Shown: positions 29,295 through 38,164, counted from the first letter of the stretch. The stretch: DNA of 54,205 nucleotides from Pseudomonadota bacterium (GCA_021325355.1 JAJPHI010000029.1:1-54205), one strand, 5' to 3'. Notes: generated from the sequence alone by a model not told the origin. Numbers and translations are program-made.

Positions 29295-29576
29295 ATGCGT
29301 CTCTCTGAACCCCGCATTCTCTACCTTGCACGCGAGTCGCTCGCCCGGCTACGCGACGAGGGACTCGCCGAAGTTGCCAACTTCCAGGTAGCGTTGCGTA
29401 CCGCACGCGAATTGATCGAACAGTTCGCGAATGGTCAGGGTGACGCCATCGACAACGCCGTCCGGCGCAAAATTGCCTCACTCAAACGGCAGGTGATCGA
29501 AGGCACGCCCGAGTGGAATATCCTCTACCGGCGTTATCGCGAAGAGGAGCAGCGCAAGCGCGGCCCGAATCGCTGA
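29295..29576 (+). CDS. DUF507-family small protein, copy 2
   Basis: 93 residues from the ATG at 29295; a TTG three codons upstream is possible. It matches the family closely: MRLSEPRILYLARESLARL at the start, a central charged helix, and the ending VRRKIASLKRQVIEGTPEWN followed by ILYRRYREEE. Cytoplasmic, no membrane segment. The tandem arrangement with copy 1 suggests a complex of the two. Function unknown. Confidence 0.82.
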   Translation: MRLSEPRILYLARESLARLRDEGLAEVANFQVALRTARELIEQFANGQGDAIDNAVRRKIASLKRQVIEGTPEWNILYRRYREEEQRKRGPNR

Positions 29577-29598
29577 GGCCGGGCTTGCGCGTATCCGC

Positions 29599-30684
29599 CT
29601 AGCGCTTGACGTCCGCCGTGCGGGTTCCCTGCGTGGCCTGCCAGAGCGCGAAAAACGGGTCGTTCGGATTGGCCTTGGCGAGATCGATAATCGCCCGGAT
29701 GGTCGCGCGAACGTCGCCCTGATGCTGCGCTTCGAGCGCCGCAAAATTTTCACTATCGTGAAAGTAAATCAGATAGTTCAGCAGGACCGCATTGTTGAGC
29801 GGCTGCTGGTCCAGGTCGAAGCGCTCGAGTCCCGAAAGGCTCGGTTTGAGCCGCGCGTAGTCTTCGCTGATTGACCGGAAAAGCGCCGCGCGTTGCCGGA
29901 GAACCTCCGCGGGCGGCAGTTTAGCGGCGTAGAGCTTGAGCAGCCGCGCCTCCTCGTTCTGCAGGAAGCGCGAAAATTTGAGGTCGCTCTCGTAGACGCC
30001 GCGCGCCGCCAGCGCGTCAGCCGACTCCGGCCCTTCCGTCCGCGCGAAGAATTCCCAGGCGCCGCGGCTGCCCACCCACGTTGCCGCCGATTCGTCGAAC
30101 ATGATGTCGCTGGCGAGAAAGTAGGTGCGATGGAACAGCTCATGGGTGATCACCCCGGCAAGCTCGACCCGATCGAGCGCGAGCAGGTTCGAGAGCAACG
30201 GATCATTGAAGAAGCCGAGGCTGGAAAAGGCCACGGCCGGGCGCACGTAGGTGTCATAGCCCGCGGCTTCGAGCTTCGCCGCCGCGGCCTCCGCGTCGCT
30301 CTTATGAAAATAGCCGCGGTAGGGAACATTGCCGACGATCGGAAACCACCAGGTATACGGCGTCAGCGAGTCGCGCCAGGCCGCCATCAGCACCCAGACA
30401 ATTGCCCCCTGGTCAACCTGCGAGATTGTCTCGTAGGCGCCGCCGACTTTTTCGCCCAAATGCTCTTCATCGAATTTCCGCACCGCCAACACGGTTTCGA
30501 GCCTGGCCCTCACATCGGGCGCGAGGTCCGGCCGATCGAGGACCTGCGTGATCGGTTGCCGTCGCCACAGGATCCGGACTTCCTCATAGCCTGCGCGCGA
30601 GAGATAGCCGACGTCGCAGCCGGCCAGCAGCACGCTCACGACAACGATCAGAAGCTGCGGCAGAAGGATTGCGGCGCGCCTCAT
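29599..30684 (-). CDS. Lipoprotein zinc aminopeptidase-like protein (Aminopep family)
   Basis: 361 residues. A signal sequence ends in the lipobox LLAGC (Cys23), so the protein is membrane-anchored on the periplasmic side. The zinc-protease motif is HELFH (His181, His185), with a likely third ligand in the FDESAA block (Glu198). TPYTWWFPIVGNVPYRGYF and RPAVAFSSLGFFNDP match the family of putative bacterial aminopeptidases (PF10023). Substrate unknown. It converges with DUF507 copy 2, 22 nt apart. Confidence 0.87.
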   Translation of the reverse strand: MRRAAILLPQLLIVVVSVLLAGCDVGYLSRAGYEEVRILWRRQPITQVLDRPDLAPDVRARLETVLAVRKFDEEHLGEKVGGAYETISQVDQGAIVWVLMAAWRDSLTPYTWWFPIVGNVPYRGYFHKSDAEAAAAKLEAAGYDTYVRPAVAFSSLGFFNDPLLSNLLALDRVELAGVITHELFHRTYFLASDIMFDESAATWVGSRGAWEFFARTEGPESADALAARGVYESDLKFSRFLQNEEARLLKLYAAKLPPAEVLRQRAALFRSISEDYARLKPSLSGLERFDLDQQPLNNAVLLNYLIYFHDSENFAALEAQHQGDVRATIRAIIDLAKANPNDPFFALWQATQGTRTADVKR

Positions 30685-30821
30685 GCGGGGCCGCTGACGC
30701 TCGTCTCAATCATCAGACGGCATTGTAATGTGACGCCGGTTGTTTCCCTATATCGAGCCGGAGTAGTAATCGCTATGAACTCGAGCGCCCGTTCGCCGTC
30801 GGCGAACCTGGGGGGACGATC

Positions 30822-31799
30822 ATGAGCTTTAGCGTTGATCCGGGCAAATTTCGCTTCACCGATGCGCTCGCCGCCGGCGTCGCGGGCAGGCGTGTCTTGA
30901 TTACCGGCGCCGGCAAGGACGGCGGTCTCGGGCAGGCGTTTGCCCTGGCTGCCGGATTGAATGGCGCCGCCAGCGTCGCGGTGCACTTCCACAGCAGCTA
31001 TGCCGACGGGTTCGATCTGGTCGAGGCGCTGCGCAAGGCGGGAGTCAACGCGTTCCCGGTTCAGGCCGACGTAACCAACCTCGGCGACCTGTGGGCAACC
31101 CGCAGCTACGTGATCGAGCAGATGGGCGGTAAGCCGCCGAACCTCCTCATCTGTAATTCCGGGCTGACCGAAAAGGGCTACACCCTCGGTCGCGCGTTGC
31201 GGGAAATCTAGGGCGAGCCGATGGCCGTGCGGCGCGCGCGGGTGCGCCAGCATTTTATCGATAACCTCGGCGAATCACGCCTGGTCGTCGATACCAAGGT
31301 GGACGGCTTCCTCGCCATGACTCATCTCTGGGCCGGTGAAGCGGTGTACCATCGCGAGCCGTTGCAGATAATCTACGTCTCGTCGCGCCAGGCGATCGAT
31401 CCCGGCGTCTCGGTGCCCGGCTACGTCATCAGCAATTGGGGCGTGTTGGTGCTGCCCAAAGTTCTGGCGGTGAATTTAGGGCGGGAAGCCGGGCTGGTCT
31501 CCGCCGCCTGCATCCTGCTGCCCTTCGTGCGCACCGGCATGACCGACGAATATGCCGACAATCCCCGGGTCTTCGGCCGCTGGCAGCCGCGGATGCTCGA
31601 GACCTACGAAGCCGCGCAGGCCTGCATGCAGCTCTTCGCACGATCCGCCGACGAGCTCAAAGATGGACTGTTCGAGCTGATGGTCGGGGGTGACGCCACC
31701 GCCGTCAAGGTCACCTGGAAGCGCGTCGCGCTCGAGGTCCGCGAAGAGCCTCTCGACTGGAGCGAGGCGCAAACGCTCAGTTTCGGACCGCCGTCCTGA
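30822..31799 (+). pseudogene. Short-chain dehydrogenase/reductase gene with in-frame amber codon
   Basis: Two open segments in the same frame (30822-31211 and 31212-31799) are separated only by a TAG at 31209-31211; together they encode one SDR-like protein of about 325 residues. The first part has the Rossmann loop RRVLITGAGKDGGLGQA and LLICNSGL, the usual NxG region. The second has IIYVSSRQAIDPGVSVPGY, where the catalytic Ser is kept, but Y-x3-K has become YVISN, so Lys is replaced by Asn. CAG (Gln) to TAG by one C-to-T change is the simplest origin. GGGGGGA precedes the ATG. The gene is probably inactive; a suppressor, a sequencing error or two separate chains are alternatives. Confidence 0.8.
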
Positions 31800-31805
31800 C
31801 CCGTC

Positions 31806-32327
31806 CTAAGCGGCGGGCCGATCGAGCGGGTTCAGAGCCGTTCGCAGGAGCCAACGGAGACTGATGCGGCCCGCGAGCGGCGCGCGCTCCGCGGCCGCCT
31901 TCCATGCCGACGGAGACACCCGTGCCTCGGTCGCAAAGATCACATCCCACAGGGGTGAGGTGACGCCGAAAGCGGTCTCGGGCTGCCGATGGTGGAGCAG
32001 ATGACGCGTCCGCAAATAACGTGCGACGGCATGTTTCGGCTGTCGGAAGTGCATCCGGAAGTGCAGCACCTCATAAGCCGCGAAACCGGCGATCATCCCG
32101 GCCCATAGCCCCCGCAGGACCGGTCCGGCGGTCAAGTACAGAGCAACCGTGATGGTTGCCAGCGGAAGCCACGCCCTGATGGCAAACACTCGATGTTCGT
32201 CCTGATGATGCGCCGCATGCAGAGCTGCGACCAGGCTGCGCGTTCGATGGCCCAGCCAGCCATGAACAAGGTACTCGATAAGGGTCCACGAAAAGAGGCC
32301 GACCACGAATGCGCCGGCGATGCCCAT
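31806..32327 (-). CDS. Fatty acid hydroxylase / sterol desaturase-family membrane protein
   Basis: 173 residues with about four membrane segments (for example AGAFVVGLFSWTLIEYLV and WLPLATITVALYLTAG). The di-iron histidine clusters are present: EYLVHGWLGH, LHAAHHQDEHR, VLHFRMHF and LRTRHLLHHRQPETAFGVTS. Members hydroxylate or desaturate lipid chains or sterols, or make carotenoid derivatives; the chain specificity is not readable. It converges on the broken SDR gene 6 nt away and is divergent from degP by about 207 nt. Confidence 0.85.
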   Translation of the reverse strand: MGIAGAFVVGLFSWTLIEYLVHGWLGHRTRSLVAALHAAHHQDEHRVFAIRAWLPLATITVALYLTAGPVLRGLWAGMIAGFAAYEVLHFRMHFRQPKHAVARYLRTRHLLHHRQPETAFGVTSPLWDVIFATEARVSPSAWKAAAERAPLAGRISLRWLLRTALNPLDRPAA

Positions 32328-32534
32328 GAATTGATTTTAACGCGGCAGAATTGTCCGGCAACCATCATCGCGCACCCCTTTTCGTAGTATGAATCGATCA
32401 GGTTTTTTGTTTTACTTGAAGCGTGGATTCAGATAACGGCAGATGACCCCTTTTGAATTTCAAGTTTCGGATATCGTCATAAAAGCTTAGAGCCGTTACC
32501 TCAAGCATAGGTTCGTAGGTACTCAGGAGGACTC

Positions 32535-34151
32535 ATGCGCAAGACCATCGCCGCAATCGCTGGCGGGGTTGTTCTCGGTATCACTGTCGCGTTCGCCAAC
32601 GCCGGAGCGTTCCAATTCCCCTGGGGCTCCGATGATAGCAGCCAACAGCATTCAACAGCTCCGGCCACCGTCGCCCAGGACTCCGGCCATCCGGCGCCTC
32701 CGAATGCACCTGAACCCAACGAAACGCCCGGGTTCAGCGTGCCAATCCCGTCGTGGGCGCCGCTGGTCAAGCGCGTGATGCCCTCTGTGGTCCACGTCGC
32801 GATTACCGAGGAAGTCAAAGCCGCCGGACCCTTCCAAGGCCCCGAAGAAGAGGGACCGGGAGGGGAGGGCGGCGACCAGGATCAGCCCGATCAGCCGGGT
32901 GGCGGTCAGGGTGGTAATCCGTTCGGACCCGGTAGCCCCTTCGGCGGCGATCCCTTCGAACAATTCCGGCGTTTCTTTGGCCAGATTCCGCATGCTTACA
33001 AGGAACACGGCATCGGCTCCGGCGTCATCATCTCGCCCGACGGCTATATCCTCACCAACAACCACGTCGCCGGCAACGCCGAACAGATCCAGGTCCAACT
33101 GATGGACAAGCGCGAGTTCACCGCGAAGGTCGTTGGCAAGGACGCCAAGACCGATCTCGCCTTGATTAAAATCGATACCAAGACGCCCTTGCCGAGTGTT
33201 ACCCTGGGTGATTCGAGCCTCGTTCAGGTCGGTGACCCGGTGCTCGCGATCGGCAGCCCGTTCGGCTTCAACCTGACCGTAACGCAGGGTATCGTCAGCG
33301 CCAAGGGACGCGCGCTCGGCGGCAATTACGACGATTTCATCCAGACCGACGCCTCGATTAACCCGGGCAACTCCGGTGGTCCGCTCTTCAACACTCACGG
33401 CCAGGTGATCGGAATCAACACGGCAATTTACAGTAGTACTGGAAGTTTTGCCGGAATCGGCTTCGCCATCCCGATTGATCTCGCCAAGGCGATTGTCGAG
33501 CAGCTCAAGGCGCATGGCCACGTCATCCGCGGATGGCTCGGCGTCGAAATCCAGGAGGTTACTCCGGCGTTGGCCAAGTCGTTCGGTCTCGCTGCGCCGA
33601 CCGGCGCGCTGGTGGCGGGCGTCGATGCCAACGGACCTGCCGGCAAGGCCGGTATCCAGCGCGGCGATATCATCGTGAAGTACAATGGCCAGACGGTTCA
33701 TGACGAACACGAGCTGCCCGAGATGGTTGCCCTGACGCCGATCGACAAGACCGTGCCGGTCGAAGTGGTCCGCGACGGCAAGCACGTAACGATCGATGCG
33801 ACGATCAAGGAACTGCAGGATAAGACCGTTGCGAGCAACGAGCCCGGCAATGAGCCCGGCAGTAGCTGGGGGCTGACGGTGCAGGATCTGACGCCGGAAA
33901 TCGCCAATCAGCTTGGTATCCAGAGCAGCAAGGGCGTGGTGGTGCGCAGTGTGAAGCCCGATTCGCCCGCCTCGGACGCCGGCTTGCAGCCCGGCGACGT
34001 GATTCTGGAAGTCGAGAACACCAAGGTCAGTTCGGCGGATGAGTTCGCGGCTGCCGCCAAGAGTGCGCAGAAAGCCAACAAATCGGCGCGGCTCCTGGTG
34101 CAGCGCGGCAACGCCACCATCTACATGGTAATCAATCCTGCCGAAGGGTAA
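32535..34151 (+). CDS. degP: Periplasmic serine protease/chaperone of the Do (HtrA) family
   Basis: 538 residues. An N-terminal export segment (about 3-24) is followed by a Pro/Gly-rich linker (95-145) longer than usual. The trypsin-like domain holds His177 (LTNNHV), Asp207 (KTDLALIK) and Ser280 (NPGNSGGPL). Two PDZ domains follow: the first starts near RGWLGVEIQEVTPA, the second near SSWGLTVQDLTPE. It degrades or refolds damaged periplasmic proteins. CAGGAGGACTC precedes the ATG. The next gene starts 10 nt after its stop. Of the Do paralogues it could be DegP or MucD/DegQ; the symbol is by family. Confidence 0.92.
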   Translation: MRKTIAAIAGGVVLGITVAFANAGAFQFPWGSDDSSQQHSTAPATVAQDSGHPAPPNAPEPNETPGFSVPIPSWAPLVKRVMPSVVHVAITEEVKAAGPFQGPEEEGPGGEGGDQDQPDQPGGGQGGNPFGPGSPFGGDPFEQFRRFFGQIPHAYKEHGIGSGVIISPDGYILTNNHVAGNAEQIQVQLMDKREFTAKVVGKDAKTDLALIKIDTKTPLPSVTLGDSSLVQVGDPVLAIGSPFGFNLTVTQGIVSAKGRALGGNYDDFIQTDASINPGNSGGPLFNTHGQVIGINTAIYSSTGSFAGIGFAIPIDLAKAIVEQLKAHGHVIRGWLGVEIQEVTPALAKSFGLAAPTGALVAGVDANGPAGKAGIQRGDIIVKYNGQTVHDEHELPEMVALTPIDKTVPVEVVRDGKHVTIDATIKELQDKTVASNEPGNEPGSSWGLTVQDLTPEIANQLGIQSSKGVVVRSVKPDSPASDAGLQPGDVILEVENTKVSSADEFAAAAKSAQKANKSARLLVQRGNATIYMVINPAEG

Positions 34152-34161
34152 GCTCGCCCCG

Positions 34162-35388
34162 ATGGCCGCGTCCCGCACCTACGACGTTCTGATCGCCGGG
34201 GCGGGACCGGCCGGACTGGCGACCGCGCTCTTTCTCTTGCGCGAGCGGCCGGCTCTTGCCGGTCGCATCGCGGCGCTCGAAAAAGCCTGCCATCCGCGGC
34301 CGAAAATATGCGCCGGCGGCCTTATCCCCAAGGCCGTCGCCACGCTTAAGGAACTCGGCGTGGGGCTCGACGCTCCGGCGGTCGAGGTCTTCGACGGTGA
34401 AGCTCGCACCCCCGTCAAAACCATCAACCTGGGGCGCCGCGCGGAGCCGCTATGCACGATCGTCCGGCGCGACCAGTTTGACGCGGGCCTCGCGCGGGCG
34501 GCCTGTCGACACGGTCTAACTCTGCATGAAGCGACCAGCATCCTGGGCGTTCGCGCCGAAGCGGATCGCATCTGCGTCGAAACGACGCAGGGATGCTTTT
34601 ACGGTAAGGTCGTGGTCGGAGCTGACGGCAGTGCGAGCCGCGTGCGCCGCGATCTCTTCGGCGGTCTCAGGAAGGACCATATCGGAAGGGCGCTGATGGT
34701 TGATCTTCCCGTTGACCCGTCGGCGACCGACGAGTTTTCAAATCAGCGCTACCGCTTCGATTTCAATTGCCTAAACAACGGGCTGAGCGGCTATAGCTGG
34801 TCGTTCCCGTGCCTGATTGACGAGCGTCCGCATCTCAACCTCGGTATCTACCAGTACCGCGATCGCCGGTTTGCGCAACGATGCACGCCCGGCCTTTTCG
34901 AGGAACTGCGCAAGGCCTTTCCCGTGGTCGCGGATCGAGCCCCGACACAACTTGCCCTCAAGGCCTTCCCGATTCGCGCCTTCGACGGCAACGATCACTT
35001 CGCCACTGATCGGGCGCTGCTCGTCGGCGACGCCGCTGGCGTGGATCCGCTGATGGGCGAGGGCATTTCGTATGCCCTGGAACACGGACGGCTGGCGGCC
35101 GAGGCGCTCAGACGCTCTCTTGACGGCGACCCCGATGCTTTTGCCCAATACGACGACGCGATGCGGCGGGGTGCCGTCGGCGTCAAGCTGCGTCGCCTCG
35201 GCTTCGCCGCACGCCGCTTTTACGGCCCTCGTCATCGGCTCTACTTCCGTCTCGTCGCACTCAGTCGGACCGCGCAGCGGCTTGGCGTCGATTGGTATAA
35301 CGGTGCGGACGGCGCCGACCGCATGTCGATTGCCCAGGTCGTCGTGCGATGGGTCAGCGGGGCACTACGGCCTGGTGGGGCGAGTTGA
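34162..35388 (+). CDS. FAD-dependent geranylgeranyl-reductase-family oxidoreductase
   Basis: 408 residues. The FAD loop GAGPAG is at 13-18. The family-type RPKICAGGLIPKAV follows at about 47-60, akin to the P-x-C-x-G-G loop of geranylgeranyl reductases. The late FAD motif ALLVGDAAGVDPLMGEGI is clear. Such enzymes reduce prenyl double bonds in chlorophyll, quinone or archaeal-type lipid precursors; other members are simple hydroxylases. It is 10 nt after degP and overlaps glpK by one base (TGATG), so all three are likely one transcript. A prenyl-lipid role is inference. Confidence 0.83.
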   Translation: MAASRTYDVLIAGAGPAGLATALFLLRERPALAGRIAALEKACHPRPKICAGGLIPKAVATLKELGVGLDAPAVEVFDGEARTPVKTINLGRRAEPLCTIVRRDQFDAGLARAACRHGLTLHEATSILGVRAEADRICVETTQGCFYGKVVVGADGSASRVRRDLFGGLRKDHIGRALMVDLPVDPSATDEFSNQRYRFDFNCLNNGLSGYSWSFPCLIDERPHLNLGIYQYRDRRFAQRCTPGLFEELRKAFPVVADRAPTQLALKAFPIRAFDGNDHFATDRALLVGDAAGVDPLMGEGISYALEHGRLAAEALRRSLDGDPDAFAQYDDAMRRGAVGVKLRRLGFAARRFYGPRHRLYFRLVALSRTAQRLGVDWYNGADGADRMSIAQVVVRWVSGALRPGGAS

Positions 35389-36875
35389 TGGCAAAATTCG
35401 TCCTGGCGATCGATCAGGGGACCACCGGCACCACCGCCCTGGTCTTCGATCAGGCCGGCGCGCTGCGCGGCCGCGCCTATGGTGCGATCCGGCAATCCTA
35501 CCCGCGTCCGGGATGGGTCGAGCATGACCCGGAAGAACTCTACCGCTCGGTCTTACGGACCGGGAAAGCCGCACTGCGCGCCGCGCGGGTGGGCGAGCGC
35601 GAGCTCGCGGCGATCGGCTTGACCAACCAGCGCGAGACTTTCGTGGTGTGGGAGCGCGCGACCGCTCAACCCGTGCATCCGGCGATTGTCTGGCAGTGCC
35701 GCCGCAGCAGCGAGATCTGTCGCACGCTGCGCGAGCGCGAGGACGAAATCAGCCGTCGCACCGGTCTGCTCGCCGATCCCTATTTCGCCGGCACCAAGCT
35801 CAAGTGGCTGCTCGATCAGAAAAGCCACCTGCGCCGGCGCGCGGCACGCAATCAACTCTGCTTCGGCACCATCGACACCTGGATACTCTTCAAGCTCACC
35901 CGGGGCCGGACCTTCGTCACCGACTATACCAACGCCTCGCGCACGATGCTGATGAATCTCGAGACGCGGGAATGGGATCCCGCGATGCTCGAGATGCTCG
36001 ACGTACCGTGGGAGATGCTGCCAGGGCTGGTAGCGTCGCGCGGACCGATTGCGGAGGCGCCACGCGGAACCTTCGCCAGCCATCCGGTCGCGATCGGCGC
36101 CTTGATCGGTGACCAGCAGTCGGCGCTCTTCGGCCAGGGATGCACTCGTCTCGGCGAGGCCAAGGTCACCTACGGTACCGGCGCGTTTCTGCTGGTCAAC
36201 ACCGGCGCCGTGCGACCTTATTCGCAGCATCGCCTCATCGCCACGGCCGCTCTCGGCAATTCCGGTCAATCGGCCTTCGCCCTCGAGGGTGCGGTGTTTA
36301 TCGCCGGGGCGGCAATTCAATGGCTGCGCGATGAGCTCGGGCTCATCAGCGAAGCGGCCGAGACCGATGCGCTCGCCCGCCAAAGCGCCGATCGCCTGCG
36401 GCCCTGGGTCGTCCCGGCTTTTGTGGGTCTCGGCGCGCCATACTGGGACAGCGAGGCGCGCGGCGCGATCCTTGATCTCACCCGCGGGACCACGCGGGCC
36501 GATCTGGTGCGGGCTACGCTCGACAGTATCGCCTATCAGGTCGGCGACGTCCTGGCCGCGATGGAGCAGGACACGCGCAAGCCGATTCGCGCGCTGCGAG
36601 TTGACGGGGGCGCAGCGGCGAATGACTATCTGATGCAGTTTCAGGCGGATCTCATCGGTCGGACGATCGTCCGTCCCCTGATGGCCGAGACCACCGCCCT
36701 GGGCGCGGCCCTGTTAGCCGGCCTTGCCGTGGGCGTCTGGCGCTCCGCCGACCAGATGCTGGAATCGCGGATGGTTGACCGACGCTTCAGACCGACCATG
36801 AAGTCGCCGGACAGGAAGCGTTTGCGCGCCGGATGGCGCGCCGCGGTGCGGCGCGTCTTGACGACCGGGGCTTAA
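35388..36875 (+). CDS. glpK: Glycerol kinase
   Basis: 495 residues from the ATG that overlaps the previous stop. FGGY carbohydrate-kinase fold: VLAIDQGTTGTTALVFDQ, then the glycerol-binding region LTNQRETFVVWERAT with its Arg-Glu pair, the Asp-containing IGDQQSALFGQGC, the conserved YGTGAFLLVNTG and the ATP site RVDGGAAANDYLMQFQADL. It makes sn-glycerol 3-phosphate. No glpF, glpD or glpR is nearby, so the context is not a normal glycerol-use operon. Its coupling to the GGR-type gene suggests supply of glycerol phosphate for lipid, which is inference. Confidence 0.93.
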   Translation: MAKFVLAIDQGTTGTTALVFDQAGALRGRAYGAIRQSYPRPGWVEHDPEELYRSVLRTGKAALRAARVGERELAAIGLTNQRETFVVWERATAQPVHPAIVWQCRRSSEICRTLREREDEISRRTGLLADPYFAGTKLKWLLDQKSHLRRRAARNQLCFGTIDTWILFKLTRGRTFVTDYTNASRTMLMNLETREWDPAMLEMLDVPWEMLPGLVASRGPIAEAPRGTFASHPVAIGALIGDQQSALFGQGCTRLGEAKVTYGTGAFLLVNTGAVRPYSQHRLIATAALGNSGQSAFALEGAVFIAGAAIQWLRDELGLISEAAETDALARQSADRLRPWVVPAFVGLGAPYWDSEARGAILDLTRGTTRADLVRATLDSIAYQVGDVLAAMEQDTRKPIRALRVDGGAAANDYLMQFQADLIGRTIVRPLMAETTALGAALLAGLAVGVWRSADQMLESRMVDRRFRPTMKSPDRKRLRAGWRAAVRRVLTTGA

Positions 36876-36877
36876 AC

Positions 36878-36892
36878 CGTAAACTGTTTACG
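36878..36892. promoter_or_regulatory. Perfect 15-nt palindrome after glpK, upstream of a sensor kinase
   Basis: CGTAAAC-T-GTTTACG is a perfect inverted repeat with 7-nt arms and a one-base centre, 3 nt after the glpK stop and about 140 nt before the kinase gene. Size and AT-centred arms fit a dimeric transcription-factor site; no T-run follows, so it is not a terminator. Confidence 0.4.
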
Positions 36893-37030
36893 ACCATCTG
36901 ACCGCCGGTTTCAAAAGGTTTCCTTGAACTACAGCCGCAGAGCTGTCGCCGAGTGCAGGGTCCCCACGCGCTTGCGTGGATCGGATGAGCGACGCGCGAA
37001 CTCGTGCTCATCCCCGCGCATGAGGAAACG

Positions 37031-38149
37031 ATGACTCTTGCGGAACTAATCACCAGTCATCGCCAGCAAATCCTCAAAAGCTGGGAGGAATTTGTTCGGC
37101 GCATCAATGGCTCGCTACCCCGCTGGGTGCTGCGGGATCACGCGCCGCTGATTGTCGACCTGATTGCTCAGCAGATGGTCGACGACCCGCCTCCGTCGCG
37201 GCCGCAACCCCCGCTCACCGGAGCCGCCGCGAACGATTCGAGCGAAGCGGTTGAGGGTCCACTCGGGCGGGTTACCGCTATCCATGTCAAGCTGCGCATC
37301 GATTCCGGATTCGAGCTTGCCCAGATTGTTTCGGAATATTGCACGTTGCGCGCCTGCGTGATCGATCTCTGGCGAGCCCACGATGCCACGCACTTCACTT
37401 CGAGTGCGGTTGAGATCAGCAAGTTCAACGAAATAATTGACGCGCTCATCACCGCGGCCGTCACTTTTTACCGCGAACAGGAGAGCCAGTATCGCGACCG
37501 GTTCCTCGGGATGCTCAGTCACGACCTGCGCAACCCCATCAACGCCGTCGAACTGGCGGTGGGCGTGCTGCTCGAACAGGGACCGGACGAAGCGCAACTC
37601 AAAACCCTGGCGGTCATCAAAAACAGCGTCCGCCGTCTGACCCGCATGGTCGATGATCTGCTTGATTTTTCGCGCGGGCGGCTCGGCAGCCCGATGCCGC
37701 TGACCTTGCGAGCCACCGACCTCGGCGCGATCGCCCGCGAAGTTATCGATGAGGTTCAGGTCGCGAATCCCACCTGCAAAATTGACTTCCACGACGAAGG
37801 CGATCTGTGCGGGCATTGGGACCCCGATCGACTCAAACAGGTGGTTTCCAATCTGCTGATTAATGCAAATCAGTACGGAAACGGCGAGCCGATTGGGGTG
37901 CGGCTCGAAGACAAGGGCGACGTCGTCATACTGGAGGTGCGTAATCGCGGACGCACGATCCCCGCCGAGAGCATCCCGACGCTCTTCGACCCGCTGGTTC
38001 GCGGCGACCACAGCGACGACGATCCCAACAGCCTTGGGCTCGGCCTGTTCATCGTCGATCAGATAGTCTCCGCCCATAAGGGCAGCATCAAGGTGACTTC
38101 CGCGGAAGACACGGGGACGATCTTTGCCGTAACGCTTCCGCGTCAGTAG
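37031..38149 (+). CDS. Sensor histidine kinase with RsbRD-type N-terminal domain
   Basis: 372 residues from the ATG at 37031, which has GAGGAAACG just before it; a GTG at 37004 is weaker. The first 150 residues are helical (LITSHRQQILKSWEEFVRRI ... YCTLRACVIDLWRAH), resembling the RsbRD N-terminal sensor domain, with no membrane segment, so the protein is cytoplasmic. HisKA carries the phosphoacceptor His164 in MLSHDLRNPINAVE. The ATPase domain has the N box near 274-280 (NLLINAN) and GLGLFIV. No response regulator adjoins it; it is an orphan kinase. The signal is unknown. Confidence 0.9.
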   Translation: MTLAELITSHRQQILKSWEEFVRRINGSLPRWVLRDHAPLIVDLIAQQMVDDPPPSRPQPPLTGAAANDSSEAVEGPLGRVTAIHVKLRIDSGFELAQIVSEYCTLRACVIDLWRAHDATHFTSSAVEISKFNEIIDALITAAVTFYREQESQYRDRFLGMLSHDLRNPINAVELAVGVLLEQGPDEAQLKTLAVIKNSVRRLTRMVDDLLDFSRGRLGSPMPLTLRATDLGAIAREVIDEVQVANPTCKIDFHDEGDLCGHWDPDRLKQVVSNLLINANQYGNGEPIGVRLEDKGDVVILEVRNRGRTIPAESIPTLFDPLVRGDHSDDDPNSLGLGLFIVDQIVSAHKGSIKVTSAEDTGTIFAVTLPRQ

Positions 38150-38164
38150 CGCCGCCGCGTCACT

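Noticed and set aside
32328-32534. Promoter or heat-shock element for degP
   Set aside because: The region is AT-rich with several TTGAA-like words, but no -35/-10 pair has acceptable spacing, so no box is called.
32652-34178. Minus-strand open frame of about 500 codons opposite degP
   Set aside because: Antisense shadow without domain signals; the plus strand holds a complete HtrA protein.
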